Notes under the pieces: generated by a model
Seen by the model: only the letters and a program-made list of their open reading frames with translations
What the model was told of the DNA's origin: nothing
Database searches by the model: none
Position numbers and translations under genes: made by a program
Shown: in pieces, positions 1 through 6,949 of the stretch
How positions within the stretch are numbered: position 1 is the stretch's first letter
Layout: each line of letters opens with the position of its first letter
Assembly: GCA_012521625.1 (NCBI GenBank)
Contig: JAAYLY010000146.1
Span: forward strand, 1-18,440
Length of the DNA stretch: 18,440 nt
Direction of reading: 5' to 3'
From: Tissierellia bacterium
GTDB taxonomy: Bacteria > Bacillota > Clostridia > Tissierellales > Tissierellaceae

Positions 1-1
1 C

Positions 2-445
2 GGAGTTAAGGAACCCAAAAATCTATTAGTCAAAATCGGGACAAGCATCGGAGATGTTATTGCCCAATGTGGTGGCTTTAATGGTACTCCAGGCAAGATA
101 ATAGCCGGTGGTCCTATGACTGGAATTACTCAATTTTCACTAGATACTCCTATAGCTAAAGGAGTAACAGGTATCATAGTGCTTACTGAAGAAGAAGTTA
201 AGCCTGTAAAAGTAAGTCCTTGTATTAAATGCGGTAAGTGTGTAGAAGCTTGTCCAGTCCATCTATTGCCATTAACTATAAGTGCTTATTCATTACAAGA
301 TAAATATGATGAAGCAGAGGAATATAATGCTCTTGCATGTATAGAATGCGGAAGTTGTTCATATATTTGCCCTGCAAAGAGACCTTTAACAGAGTCAATA
401 GCACATGCTAAAAGGGAAATAAAATCCAAGAGGAAAAAATCATAA
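2..445 (+). CDS. rnfC: Electron transport complex subunit RnfC (3' part only)
   Basis: This is the C-terminal 147 residues of RnfC; the reading frame is open from base 2, so the gene begins before the window. RnfC is the peripheral subunit that exchanges electrons with NAD(H) in the membrane Rnf complex. The visible part starts in an SLBB-like stretch (GGFNGTPGKIIAGGPMTG). Two 4Fe-4S motifs follow: CIKCGKCVEACP and CIECGSCSYICP, the second leading into AKRPLTESI. The protein ends in a short Lys/Arg-rich tail (KREIKSKRKKS) without the long Ala/Lys repeats seen in many proteobacterial RnfC proteins. An internal ATG at 116 is not a start, because conserved sequence continues upstream of it. The stop TAA is at 443-445, and rnfD starts 17 bases later. 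Identification is secure from motif and gene order; the 5' end and promoter are not visible. Confidence 0.95.
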   Translation, partial: GVKEPKNLLVKIGTSIGDVIAQCGGFNGTPGKIIAGGPMTGITQFSLDTPIAKGVTGIIVLTEEEVKPVKVSPCIKCGKCVEACPVHLLPLTISAYSLQDKYDEAEEYNALACIECGSCSYICPAKRPLTESIAHAKREIKSKRKKS

Positions 446-462
446 TCATAGGAGGAAATAGA

Positions 463-1431
463 ATGGAAGGTAAAGTTATGGATCCAAAGGATAAAGTAGC
501 ATTAGAAAAACCTTTAACCATGACCTTGGCGCCTCATATTAGATCTAATGAAACAACAAGAAGGATAATGCTAGATGTAATAATAGCTTTGGCGCCAGCC
601 ATGATAGGTAGTGTATATTTTTATGGTATATCAGCATTGATATTGCTATTAGCTTCAGTTGCATCAGCAGTAGTTGCAGAATACTTAACACAAAAGTTAT
701 TTAAGAAGGAAATTTTAATAGGAGATTTAAGTGCTGTAGTAACTGGAATCTTACTAGCTTTTAACCTACCTGCAAATGCACCATGGTGGATAGCAGTGTT
801 TGGTTCAGTTTTTGCGATTGTAATCGTAAAAGAGTTTTTTGGAGGAATTGGTTCAAACTTTATGAACCCTGCACTAGCAGCTAGAGCAGCTTTAGTTGCA
901 TCATGGCCTTCAATTATGGCTACATATGTTAATCCAGATGGTATCACTAGTGCAACACCACTTGCTCTTATGAAGGATGGTGCTGGGGTAGAGTCATTAC
1001 CATCAATAGCTAGGATGTTTACAGGAGATATTGGTGGTTCTTTAGGAGAAACATCAGCAGTTCTTTTATTAATAGGTGCGGCTTACTTACTAATTAGAAA
1101 GGTAATAAGTTGGGAAATCCCAGTACTTTATATAGCATCAACTTGTGTCGTTTTACTATTTTTTGGAGTTAGTGCTGATCTATTAATTTATCATATCTTA
1201 GGTGGGGGACTTATTTTAGGAGCCTTCTTCATGGCTACAGATTATTCTACTACGCCTATAACTAAAAAGGGTAAAATCATCTTTGCTATTGGATGCGGTA
1301 TTTTAACTGCCTTGATAAGGGTAAAGGGTGGTATGCCAGAAGGGGTTTCTTATTCCATATTACTAATGAACATAATGACCCCAATTATAGAAAGGTTTAC
1401 AAAACCAAGAGTGTTTGGGGAGGTAAAATAG
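463..1431 (+). CDS. rnfD: Electron transport complex subunit RnfD
   Basis: RnfD is an integral membrane subunit of the Rnf ferredoxin:NAD oxidoreductase, homologous to NqrB, and carries a covalently bound FMN. The 322-residue product has many hydrophobic helices, with family motifs GILLAFNLPANAPWW (about residues 95-109), GGIGSNFMNPALAARAAL (127-144) and GITSATPLALMKDG (160-173). Thr165 in SATPL is the expected flavin-linked residue. The start ATG at 463 has GGAGG at 451-455 at good distance; an in-frame ATG at 478 is possible but less well placed. The TAG stop at 1429-1431 directly abuts the rnfG ATG, so translation is probably coupled. Length and motifs are those of a normal RnfD. Confidence 0.96.
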   Translation: MEGKVMDPKDKVALEKPLTMTLAPHIRSNETTRRIMLDVIIALAPAMIGSVYFYGISALILLLASVASAVVAEYLTQKLFKKEILIGDLSAVVTGILLAFNLPANAPWWIAVFGSVFAIVIVKEFFGGIGSNFMNPALAARAALVASWPSIMATYVNPDGITSATPLALMKDGAGVESLPSIARMFTGDIGGSLGETSAVLLLIGAAYLLIRKVISWEIPVLYIASTCVVLLFFGVSADLLIYHILGGGLILGAFFMATDYSTTPITKKGKIIFAIGCGILTALIRVKGGMPEGVSYSILLMNIMTPIIERFTKPRVFGEVK

Positions 1432-2505
1432 ATGAAGGAAACGTTGAAATTAGGCATAACTTTATTAGTAATTACAGCGGTAGCTGCAGGAGTTTTAGCA
1501 TTCTCCAACAGCATTACAGAGCCGATTATAGCTGAAAGAGAAAAGCAAGAAAGATTTGGAGCCTTATATAATATTTTCCCAGATGCTGAAGAGTTCTTAG
1601 AAGTAGATGAGGCTAAGCTGAAGGAAGTTCAATCTACTTATCCTAATATAACAGAAATAATAGAAATTGTATCTGGTGGATCTACAATTGGTTATGCATT
1701 TAATGGTTCAGCTGGTGGATACGGTGGACCTGTTAATGTACTAACTGGTATTAGTGTTGCAGATAATACGGTTGCAGGTATAAGCATTGGTAGTCACTCT
1801 GAAACACCAAATCTAGGGGATAGAATTGAAGACCCATCTTTTACTGATACTTATAAGGGTAAGACTACAACTGAAAAGTTAGTAGCAGTAGCTTCACCTT
1901 CAGCGGATAATGAAGTTCAATTAATCTCAGGGGCTACGATTTCATCCTTTGCAGTCTTAACTGCAGTTAATGAAGCCAATGAAGCATACTTAGTTTATTT
2001 CACTGAATTAGACGTAGAGCCTCCAGTAGAAGAAACTGAAGAGGAAAAAGAAGCAAGATTTATGAGTGAACTGTTTGCTGATGCTGACGAATTTACACCT
2101 ATAGATGAAGGATTACTTGAGTCAATTATAGCGGAAAATATATTCGTTAGAGAAATATTTGAAGCTAAGGCCGGTGGTGAAGTAATAGGATATATATTCA
2201 AGACTATCTCCGGTGGATATGGTGGTGAATTACCAGTTATGACAGGTATCAGCTTAGATGGTACTATTACTGGTATAAGAGTAGGTGCCAATAGTGAAAC
2301 TCCAGGTCTAGGAACGAAGATAGAAGAGCCTGATTTCCAAGATTCCTTTGTTGGTAAAGCAACTGAAGAAGAATTAGTAGCTGTACCTTCACCAGCAGCA
2401 GAAAATGAAGTTCAACTGATTTCTGGAGCCACTGTTTCTACAGACGGAGTATTATACGGTGTTAATGGAGCTAGGGAAGCTTTCTTAGCTATTATTTCAC
2501 AATAA
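1432..2505 (+). CDS. rnfG: RnfG with two tandem FMN-binding domains (unusual length)
   Basis: RnfG is the membrane-anchored, outward-facing flavoprotein of Rnf, with FMN linked by a phosphoester bond to the last residue of an SGA(T/S) motif. Usual length is about 180-220 residues; this one has 357. Residues 7-24 form one membrane helix. The rest is a duplicated unit: residues 41-185 and 209-350, joined by an acidic linker (about 191-207, rich in Glu and Pro). Both units carry the same string of motifs: RF near the start, SGGYGG or AGGYGG, TGIS, SETPxLG, GK, ELVAV or KLVAV, SP, then QLISGAT. The candidate flavinylated residues are Thr169 and Thr334. By hand alignment the FMN-binding parts match at roughly 55 of 92 positions. 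Both motifs have Gln where Asp often precedes SGAT. Only the first unit has a membrane helix. The start follows rnfD without a gap; rnfE follows 15 bases later. Assignment as RnfG is secure; two bound flavins is inference. Confidence 0.95.
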   Translation: MKETLKLGITLLVITAVAAGVLAFSNSITEPIIAEREKQERFGALYNIFPDAEEFLEVDEAKLKEVQSTYPNITEIIEIVSGGSTIGYAFNGSAGGYGGPVNVLTGISVADNTVAGISIGSHSETPNLGDRIEDPSFTDTYKGKTTTEKLVAVASPSADNEVQLISGATISSFAVLTAVNEANEAYLVYFTELDVEPPVEETEEEKEARFMSELFADADEFTPIDEGLLESIIAENIFVREIFEAKAGGEVIGYIFKTISGGYGGELPVMTGISLDGTITGIRVGANSETPGLGTKIEEPDFQDSFVGKATEEELVAVPSPAAENEVQLISGATVSTDGVLYGVNGAREAFLAIISQ

Positions 2506-2520
2506 GTGGAGGTGTAGATT

Positions 2521-3144
2521 TTGAAACTATCAGAGATTTTAAAGAATGGTATATTTGATGAAAACCCGGTACTAGTACAGCTAGTTGGACTTTGTTCTGT
2601 ACTGGCTGTTAGTACATCTTTTATAAATGGTTTATCAATGGGATTAGCAGTAATATTCGTATTGTGCTGTTCCAATATAGTAGTTTCCTTGTTAAGAAAG
2701 GTTATACCAGATACAATTCGTATTCCAGCCTTTATAGTTGTTATTGCAACATTCGTTACTATCTTAGAGATGTTTTTAAACGCTTATTTAGAATCTGTTT
2801 ACAAGGCCTTAGGTATATTCCTACCACTGATAGTTGTAAACTGTACAATATTAGCTAGGGCTGAGTCCTTTGCTTCAAAGAATAAGTTAATACCATCCCT
2901 TGTAGATGGTTTAGGAATGGGCTTAGGTTTTACTCTAACCCTTTCCATATTAGGTGCTGTAAGGGAATTATTAGGAAAAGGAACTTTACTATCAGGAACA
3001 GCTGCTGAAATAAATGTGTTCGGTGAAGGATTCCAAGCAGCTGGAATTTGGGTCGCGCCACCTGGAGCCTTTATCCTATTGGGTATTTTCATAGCAGTAT
3101 TCAATGTAATAATGAAAAAGAGAAAAGCTAAGGCTGCAGAATAG
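2521..3144 (+). CDS. rnfE: Electron transport complex subunit RnfE
   Basis: RnfE is a polytopic membrane subunit of Rnf, related to NqrD and to its partner RnfA. The 207-residue product is strongly hydrophobic, with about six predicted helices. Cys25 (in LVGLCSVLAVS) and Cys108 (in LIVVNCTILAR) sit at the positions that, in the NqrD/NqrE and RnfA/RnfE pairs, share an iron-sulfur cluster inside the membrane. GLGMGLGFTLTLSILGAVRELLG (about residues 130-152) is the conserved core. The start is TTG at 2521, preceded by GGAGGTG at about 2508-2514; no better ATG is present. A basic tail (KKRKAKAAE) ends the protein. rnfA begins 16 bases after the stop. Confidence 0.95.
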   Translation: MKLSEILKNGIFDENPVLVQLVGLCSVLAVSTSFINGLSMGLAVIFVLCCSNIVVSLLRKVIPDTIRIPAFIVVIATFVTILEMFLNAYLESVYKALGIFLPLIVVNCTILARAESFASKNKLIPSLVDGLGMGLGFTLTLSILGAVRELLGKGTLLSGTAAEINVFGEGFQAAGIWVAPPGAFILLGIFIAVFNVIMKKRKAKAAE

Positions 3145-3160
3145 GAAAGGAGGAAACTAA

Positions 3161-3733
3161 GTGAAATTATTTACTATACTTGTTTCAACTATACTTGTAA
3201 ATAACTACGTCTTTGCAAGATTCTTAGGGATATGTCCTTTCCTAGGTGTATCTACTAAGATGGAAACAGCAACAGGAATGGGTTTTGCTGTAACTTTCGT
3301 AATTACTCTAGCGTCTGCTATTACTTATTTCATACAACATGCAATTCTTGATCCATTAGGAATTGGGTACTTACAAACTCTAATATTTATATTAGTAATA
3401 GCGTCCCTAGTTCAATTTATAGAGTTATTCATTAGAAAAACAAGCCCAGGACTTTATAATGCAATGGGTGTTTACTTACCACTTATAACCACTAACTGTG
3501 TAGTTTTAGGGGTTACTATATTAAACATCCAAGAGAAATACACATTCATTGAAGCTATAACTAGTGGTTTTGGTGCTTCATTAGGTTTCTTCCTAGCACT
3601 AATCCTATTATCAGGGGTTAGGGAGAAATTAGAGCTGGCAGATGTACCAGAAGCTTTAAAGGGTGTTCCAATTGCTTTAATATCAGCAGGATTAATGTCC
3701 ATAGCCTTCTCAGGTTTTAGTGGATTAGTTTAG
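3161..3733 (+). CDS. rnfA: Electron transport complex subunit RnfA
   Basis: RnfA is the NqrE-like membrane subunit that pairs with RnfE in inverted topology. The 190-residue product has about six hydrophobic helices and the family signatures NNYVFARFLGICPFLGVS (about 14-31) and LPLITTNCVVLG (106-117). Cys25 and Cys113 match the two cysteines of RnfE and are the expected ligands of the shared intramembrane iron-sulfur cluster. The start is GTG at 3161, seven bases after AAGGAGG (3147-3153). The end (about residues 150-190) is the usual GVREKLELADVPEALKG segment followed by a last helix. Length is normal for the family. rnfB starts 11 bases after the stop. Confidence 0.96.
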   Translation: MKLFTILVSTILVNNYVFARFLGICPFLGVSTKMETATGMGFAVTFVITLASAITYFIQHAILDPLGIGYLQTLIFILVIASLVQFIELFIRKTSPGLYNAMGVYLPLITTNCVVLGVTILNIQEKYTFIEAITSGFGASLGFFLALILLSGVREKLELADVPEALKGVPIALISAGLMSIAFSGFSGLV

Positions 3734-3744
3734 GAGGTAATGAA

Positions 3745-4560
3745 ATGGAAGCTATATTATATCCAGTTACAGTATTAGGAGGATTTGGTTTACTATTTGG
3801 TATACTACTGTCCATTGCCTCAAATGTATTTAAAGTGGAAGTAGATCCCAAAATAGAGGAAGTCTTAGAAGCTTTACCTGGGGCTAACTGCGGTGCCTGC
3901 GGTTTCCCTGGCTGCGCTGGTTTAGCTACTGCTATAGCTGAAGGAAAGGCACCAGTAAATGCCTGTCCTATAGGTGGTCAAAAAGTTGCTGACCAGGTAG
4001 CTGAAATTATGGGAGTAAGTGCAGGAGCTGTTGATAAGAAGGTTGCAGTAGTCTTATGCCAAGGTAGTTGTGATAAAGCGAAAGATAAGTTCGTATACGA
4101 GGGCGTTGAAGATTGTAGATATGAAACTGAGCTAGCTGATGGAGCTAAAGCTTGCTCATATGGTTGTTTAGGTTGTGGAACATGCTATGATGTATGTCAG
4201 TTCGACGCCATCAGGATGGTAGATGGAGTTGCAGTAATCGATAAGGAAAAGTGTACAGCTTGTATGAAGTGTATTGATGTTTGTCCTAAGGGAATAATAG
4301 AATTAGTACCTTATGATAACGAATATGTAGTAAAGTGTAAGAGTGAAGACAAGGGTAAGGAAGTTAGAGCTAACTGCTCCATCGGTTGTATCGGATGTAG
4401 ACTATGCGTAAGAAATTGTCCTTCAGATGCCTTTACCTTTGAAAACAACCTTGCCAAGATTAACTACGATAAGTGTACAAACTGCGGTATCTGCGAGGAG
4501 AAATGTCCTACTAAAGCAATCTGGACGAGTGCTGACAAGGAAGAGAAAGCAGCAAGCTAA
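3745..4560 (+). CDS. rnfB: Electron transport complex subunit RnfB (multi-cluster ferredoxin-like)
   Basis: RnfB is the entry point for electrons from reduced ferredoxin. The 271-residue product has an N-terminal membrane helix (about 7-27), then a 4Fe-4S domain with Cys49, Cys52, Cys57 and Cys74 (NCGACGFPGC, NACPIGG). Next come two ferredoxin-like double modules: Cys137-151 with Cys170-180, and Cys211-225 with Cys244-254. Additional cysteines at 105, 109, 124 and 198 could complete or add a cluster. This gives at least five clusters, as in clostridial-type RnfB proteins, which are longer than those of proteobacteria. ATG at 3745 has AGGAGG at 3732-3737, overlapping the rnfA stop region, so the two are tightly linked. 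It is the last rnf gene; a terminator follows immediately. Confidence 0.96.
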   Translation: MEAILYPVTVLGGFGLLFGILLSIASNVFKVEVDPKIEEVLEALPGANCGACGFPGCAGLATAIAEGKAPVNACPIGGQKVADQVAEIMGVSAGAVDKKVAVVLCQGSCDKAKDKFVYEGVEDCRYETELADGAKACSYGCLGCGTCYDVCQFDAIRMVDGVAVIDKEKCTACMKCIDVCPKGIIELVPYDNEYVVKCKSEDKGKEVRANCSIGCIGCRLCVRNCPSDAFTFENNLAKINYDKCTNCGICEEKCPTKAIWTSADKEEKAAS

Positions 4561-4588
4561 AAAAGAGCCTTTAATAGGCTCTTTTTTT
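4558..4588 (+). terminator. Intrinsic terminator of the rnf operon
   Basis: The stem AAAAGAGCCT (4561-4570) pairs with AGGCTCTTTT (4576-4585) around a five-base loop (4571-4575) and runs directly into a T tract ending at 4588. The A tract before the stem matches the T tract after it. It begins at the rnfB stop codon, so it closes the rnf transcript. Confidence 0.93.
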
Positions 4589-4626
4589 ACATGTCTATAT
4601 AGATAATTAAATACTTCACAAAAAAG

Positions 4627-4670
4627 TTGTAAATGGGAAATGGAAATGGTAAACTATAAATGGTAAACTA
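4627..4670 (+). promoter_or_regulatory. Promoter region with a duplicated extended -10 element
   Basis: TTGTAA (4627-4632) is followed after 17 bases by TAAACT (4650-4655), which has the extended -10 TG one base upstream. The 13-base word AAATGGTAAACTA occurs at 4644-4656 and again at 4658-4670, so a second extended -10 (TAAACT, 4664-4669) lies 14 bases downstream. The element lies between the rnf terminator and the next gene, where a promoter is expected. Which copy is used, or whether the repeats are bound by a regulator, cannot be told from sequence. Confidence 0.55.
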
Positions 4671-4715
4671 ATATATTAAGAATTTGTAAATTTCCTTTGT
4701 TGGATAGGTGATAAA

Positions 4716-5096
4716 ATGACAAAAGGTGACAAAATATTGATAGTTATCGTCCTTATTCTATCCCTCATATCCATGGGATATATAAGGAGGCAAGGACTAT
4801 CCAATGATGATAAATACGTCAGCATCCAGGTAAATGGTGCAGAGGTAAAAAAGATTATATTTGATAAGAGCGTAGTAGGTAAGAAACTTCCTATTGAAAC
4901 GGAGTTTGGTTATAATCTTGTGGAAATTGGCGACAATCAGGTAAGGGTTATTGAAGCCGATTGCCCTGATAAAATAGATGTTAAGCAGGGATGGATTTCA
5001 AGGATAGGAGAGACCATCGTCTGCCTACCCAATAGGCTAGTTATAGAAATAAAAGGTGTAGAAAGCGTTAACAGTATAGATATGATGAATTATTAG
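4716..5096 (+). CDS. Membrane-anchored NusG domain II protein
   Basis: The 126-residue product has a short basic N-terminus, one membrane helix (about residues 7-23) and then a small beta-rich domain outside the membrane. The segments ADCPDKIDVKQGWISRIG (81-98) and ETIVCLPNRLVIEI (99-112) are the signature of the NusG domain II family (PF07009). It lacks the NGN and KOW parts of true transcription factor NusG, so it should not be called NusG. Function is not established for the family as a whole. It is followed 12 bases later by a Gx-transporter-family gene, and it lies just after the rnf operon. From memory, the same two families occur as EetA and EetB in the flavin-based electron transfer locus of Listeria; that link was not checked. 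The RBS is weak to moderate (GGATAGGTGAT, about 4701-4711). Confidence 0.85.
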   Translation: MTKGDKILIVIVLILSLISMGYIRRQGLSNDDKYVSIQVNGAEVKKIIFDKSVVGKKLPIETEFGYNLVEIGDNQVRVIEADCPDKIDVKQGWISRIGETIVCLPNRLVIEIKGVESVNSIDMMNY

Positions 5097-5108
5097 GAAG
5101 AGGTACAA

Positions 5109-5618
5109 ATGAAAAAACTAAACAAGATAATATTCTTATCAGTATTAGTATCAGTAGGCTTAGCATTAGGCGTTTTAGAGTCGGCAATTCCTTTGCCAAT
5201 AAGTTTTCCAGGTGCCAAGCTGGGACTTTCCAATATGGTAGTCCTGGTAACCCTAGTAGTTTTTGGCTTTAAGGACGGCATTACAGTTTCAATGTTAAAA
5301 AGTATTGTACTGATGCTGGTGACAGGTAGCGTATCCAGCTTTATCTACAGTTTTTCTGGGGCTGTATTGAGCTGCATTGCCATGTACATAGCTTATAAGT
5401 ATTTTTCCAATATCTTCAGCCTAATAGGGGTTAGCATATTAGGAGCTTTAGCCCATAACTTTGCCCAGGTAACTGTAGCAGCAATTATAATCAATAATTT
5501 AAGAATTTATACCTATTTGCCATTTTTGATGCTAACTAGTATATTTTCAGGATATTTTGTAGGACTAGCATCATCCTATATAGAAAGAAATTTAAGAGGA
5601 AGTTACAATATAATATAA
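5109..5618 (+). CDS. Gx transporter family membrane protein (heptaprenyl diphosphate synthase component I-like)
   Basis: The 169-residue product is hydrophobic nearly throughout, with about five membrane helices. The motif PGAKLGLSNMV (about residues 35-45) and the stretch GALAHNFAQV (116-125) are typical of PF07456, which databases name both Gx transporter and heptaprenyl diphosphate synthase component I. The fold resembles small-molecule uptake S-components; a direct catalytic role in prenyl synthesis is doubtful because no Asp-rich prenyltransferase motif is present. The substrate cannot be read from sequence. AGGAAGAGG (5094-5102) precedes ATG 5109. The gene sits 12 bases after the NusG-domain-II gene, and the two are probably co-transcribed. 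No polyprenyl synthase partner gene is nearby. Confidence 0.85.
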   Translation: MKKLNKIIFLSVLVSVGLALGVLESAIPLPISFPGAKLGLSNMVVLVTLVVFGFKDGITVSMLKSIVLMLVTGSVSSFIYSFSGAVLSCIAMYIAYKYFSNIFSLIGVSILGALAHNFAQVTVAAIIINNLRIYTYLPFLMLTSIFSGYFVGLASSYIERNLRGSYNII

Positions 5619-5619
5619 T
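5591..5619 (+). promoter_or_regulatory. Possible promoter upstream of maf
   Basis: Two overlapping perfect TATAAT hexamers lie at 5609-5614 and 5614-5619. The second has TTTAAG (5591-5596) 17 bases upstream, a poor -35. The site overlaps the end of the preceding gene. The region is AT-rich, so chance matches are likely; this is a weak call. Confidence 0.3.
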
Positions 5620-5636
5620 CTTTAGAAGGTGATCAC

Positions 5637-6221
5637 TTGAAGGAGTTTGTCTTAGCAACATCATCACCACGGCGGAAGGAGATATTTGAAAGATTTAATA
5701 TACCCTATATTGCCGTTGAAAGTAAGGTAGAGGAAAGATTAAATGAATTAGATAGCCCTATACAATATACCATGGGCCTAGCCTTTGAAAAGGCCTATTA
5801 TGTTAGTAGGTCCTATGAGGATTCCATAGTAATAGGTGCAGATACTATAGTTGTTTTTGAAGATCAAATATTGGAAAAACCTAGGGACGAAGATGATGCC
5901 TTTAGGATGCTTAGCATCTTAAGTGGTAAAGTCCATGAAGTAATCTCAGGAATATCCATAATTAACCTTTCAACTAATAAGAAGGTTGTTGACTATGATA
6001 TTACCCAGGTTAAGTTCAGAAAATTAACTGAAGATTTAATCCATAAATATATCGAAAGTAAGGAACCCTTGGATAAATCTGGTTCTTACGGAATCCAGGG
6101 TTTCGGTGGTTTATTTGTTGAAAGTATTTTTGGCTCATATTATAATGTAATAGGACTACCTATAGTTAAACTTGATGAATTATTGATAAAACATTTCAAT
6201 ATCAGTTTAATTGGTAGGTGA
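5637..6221 (+). CDS. maf: Maf family nucleoside triphosphate pyrophosphatase
   Basis: Maf proteins hydrolyse non-canonical or excess nucleoside triphosphates (dTTP/UTP type) to the monophosphate, and in Firmicutes their genes sit next to the mre genes. The 194-residue product shows the full motif set: SSPRR (residues 9-13), GADT (67-70, catalytic Asp69), EKP (80-82), SGKVH (96-100), DKSGSYGIQG (146-155) and YYNVIGLP (168-175). Length is normal. The start is TTG at 5637, with AAGGTG at 5625-5630; there is no in-frame ATG before the SSPRR motif. GSYYN replaces the more common GDYYN near the end. Its stop (6219-6221) lies four bases before the preferred radC start, so the two are coupled. Confidence 0.94.
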   Translation: MKEFVLATSSPRRKEIFERFNIPYIAVESKVEERLNELDSPIQYTMGLAFEKAYYVSRSYEDSIVIGADTIVVFEDQILEKPRDEDDAFRMLSILSGKVHEVISGISIINLSTNKKVVDYDITQVKFRKLTEDLIHKYIESKEPLDKSGSYGIQGFGGLFVESIFGSYYNVIGLPIVKLDELLIKHFNISLIGR

Positions 6222-6225
6222 AAGG

Positions 6226-6933
6226 ATGGAGGATAAGATTCTTTTGGAAAAAAATTATACTATAAAGGACTTACCCTTAAGCGAAAGACCACGGGAAAAG
6301 CTTTATAGTTACGGGGCAGAATCTTTATCCAACGCTGAATTATTGGCCATTATAATTAGGACTGGCCATAAGGAAGACACAGCAATAGATTTAGCACAGA
6401 GGATATTAACATTAGATAAAAAGGGATTAGCATATTTAACAAACGTCACTTTAGAACAACTTACGAAGATTAAAGGGATTGGAAAGTGTAAGGCGGCACA
6501 GATTTTGGCTGCCATTGAGCTAGGCAAGAGGATTAGTAGGTGGAGGGCTGAGGACAAGATAAAGATAAACTCACCCTTAACTGTTGCTAATTTAGTAATG
6601 GATGAGATGCGCTTTTTAGACAGGGAGCACTTCAATGTGGTCTTGTTAGACACTAAAAACCAGCTGCTAAGTATAGAGAATATATCTATAGGTACATTAA
6701 ACGCTTCAATCGTTCATCCTAGAGATGTCTTTAGAGTTGCTATTAAGAAGAATTCAAATGCCATTATACTTCTACATAATCATCCCAGTGGTGATCCTGA
6801 ACCTAGCAATGAAGATATCCGTATTACTGAGCGGTTGGTAGAAGTGGGCAATCTAGTAGGTATAAAGGTTTTAGATCATATCATTATTGGAGATAATAGA
6901 TATGTAAGCTTTAAAGAGAAGAACTTATTATGA
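6226..6933 (+). CDS. radC: RadC family JAB-domain protein
   Basis: RadC-like proteins combine a helix-hairpin-helix part with a JAMM/MPN+ metalloprotease-like domain; despite the name, a role in DNA repair is not established. From ATG 6226 the product has 235 residues. The HhH motif is LTKIKGIGKCKAAQILAAIE (about 79-98). The JAMM metal site is Glu151 (SIENIS) with HNHPSGDPEPSNED (184-197: His184, His186, Ser194, Asp197). I chose ATG 6226 because AGGTGA (6216-6221) lies just upstream; an in-frame TTG at 6211 would overlap maf and has no good RBS. The gene sits between maf and mreB, the usual Firmicutes position. All metal-site residues are present, so an active site is likely. Confidence 0.93.
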   Translation: MEDKILLEKNYTIKDLPLSERPREKLYSYGAESLSNAELLAIIIRTGHKEDTAIDLAQRILTLDKKGLAYLTNVTLEQLTKIKGIGKCKAAQILAAIELGKRISRWRAEDKIKINSPLTVANLVMDEMRFLDREHFNVVLLDTKNQLLSIENISIGTLNASIVHPRDVFRVAIKKNSNAIILLHNHPSGDPEPSNEDIRITERLVEVGNLVGIKVLDHIIIGDNRYVSFKEKNLL

Positions 6934-6949
6934 TTGGAAGGAGAAAATT

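Noticed and set aside
1293..1535. Plus-strand open frame spanning the rnfD/rnfG junction
   Set aside because: It is another frame of two well-supported genes and shows no domain; its start is inside rnfD without an RBS.
2056..2481. The second half of rnfG as a separate gene or a frameshifted neighbour
   Set aside because: The frame is continuous with a plausible acidic linker, there is no RBS or start codon context at the junction, and the second unit has no membrane anchor of its own.
4716..5096. Calling this gene transcription factor NusG
   Set aside because: Only the domain-II-like part is present, fused to a membrane helix; the NGN and KOW domains are missing.
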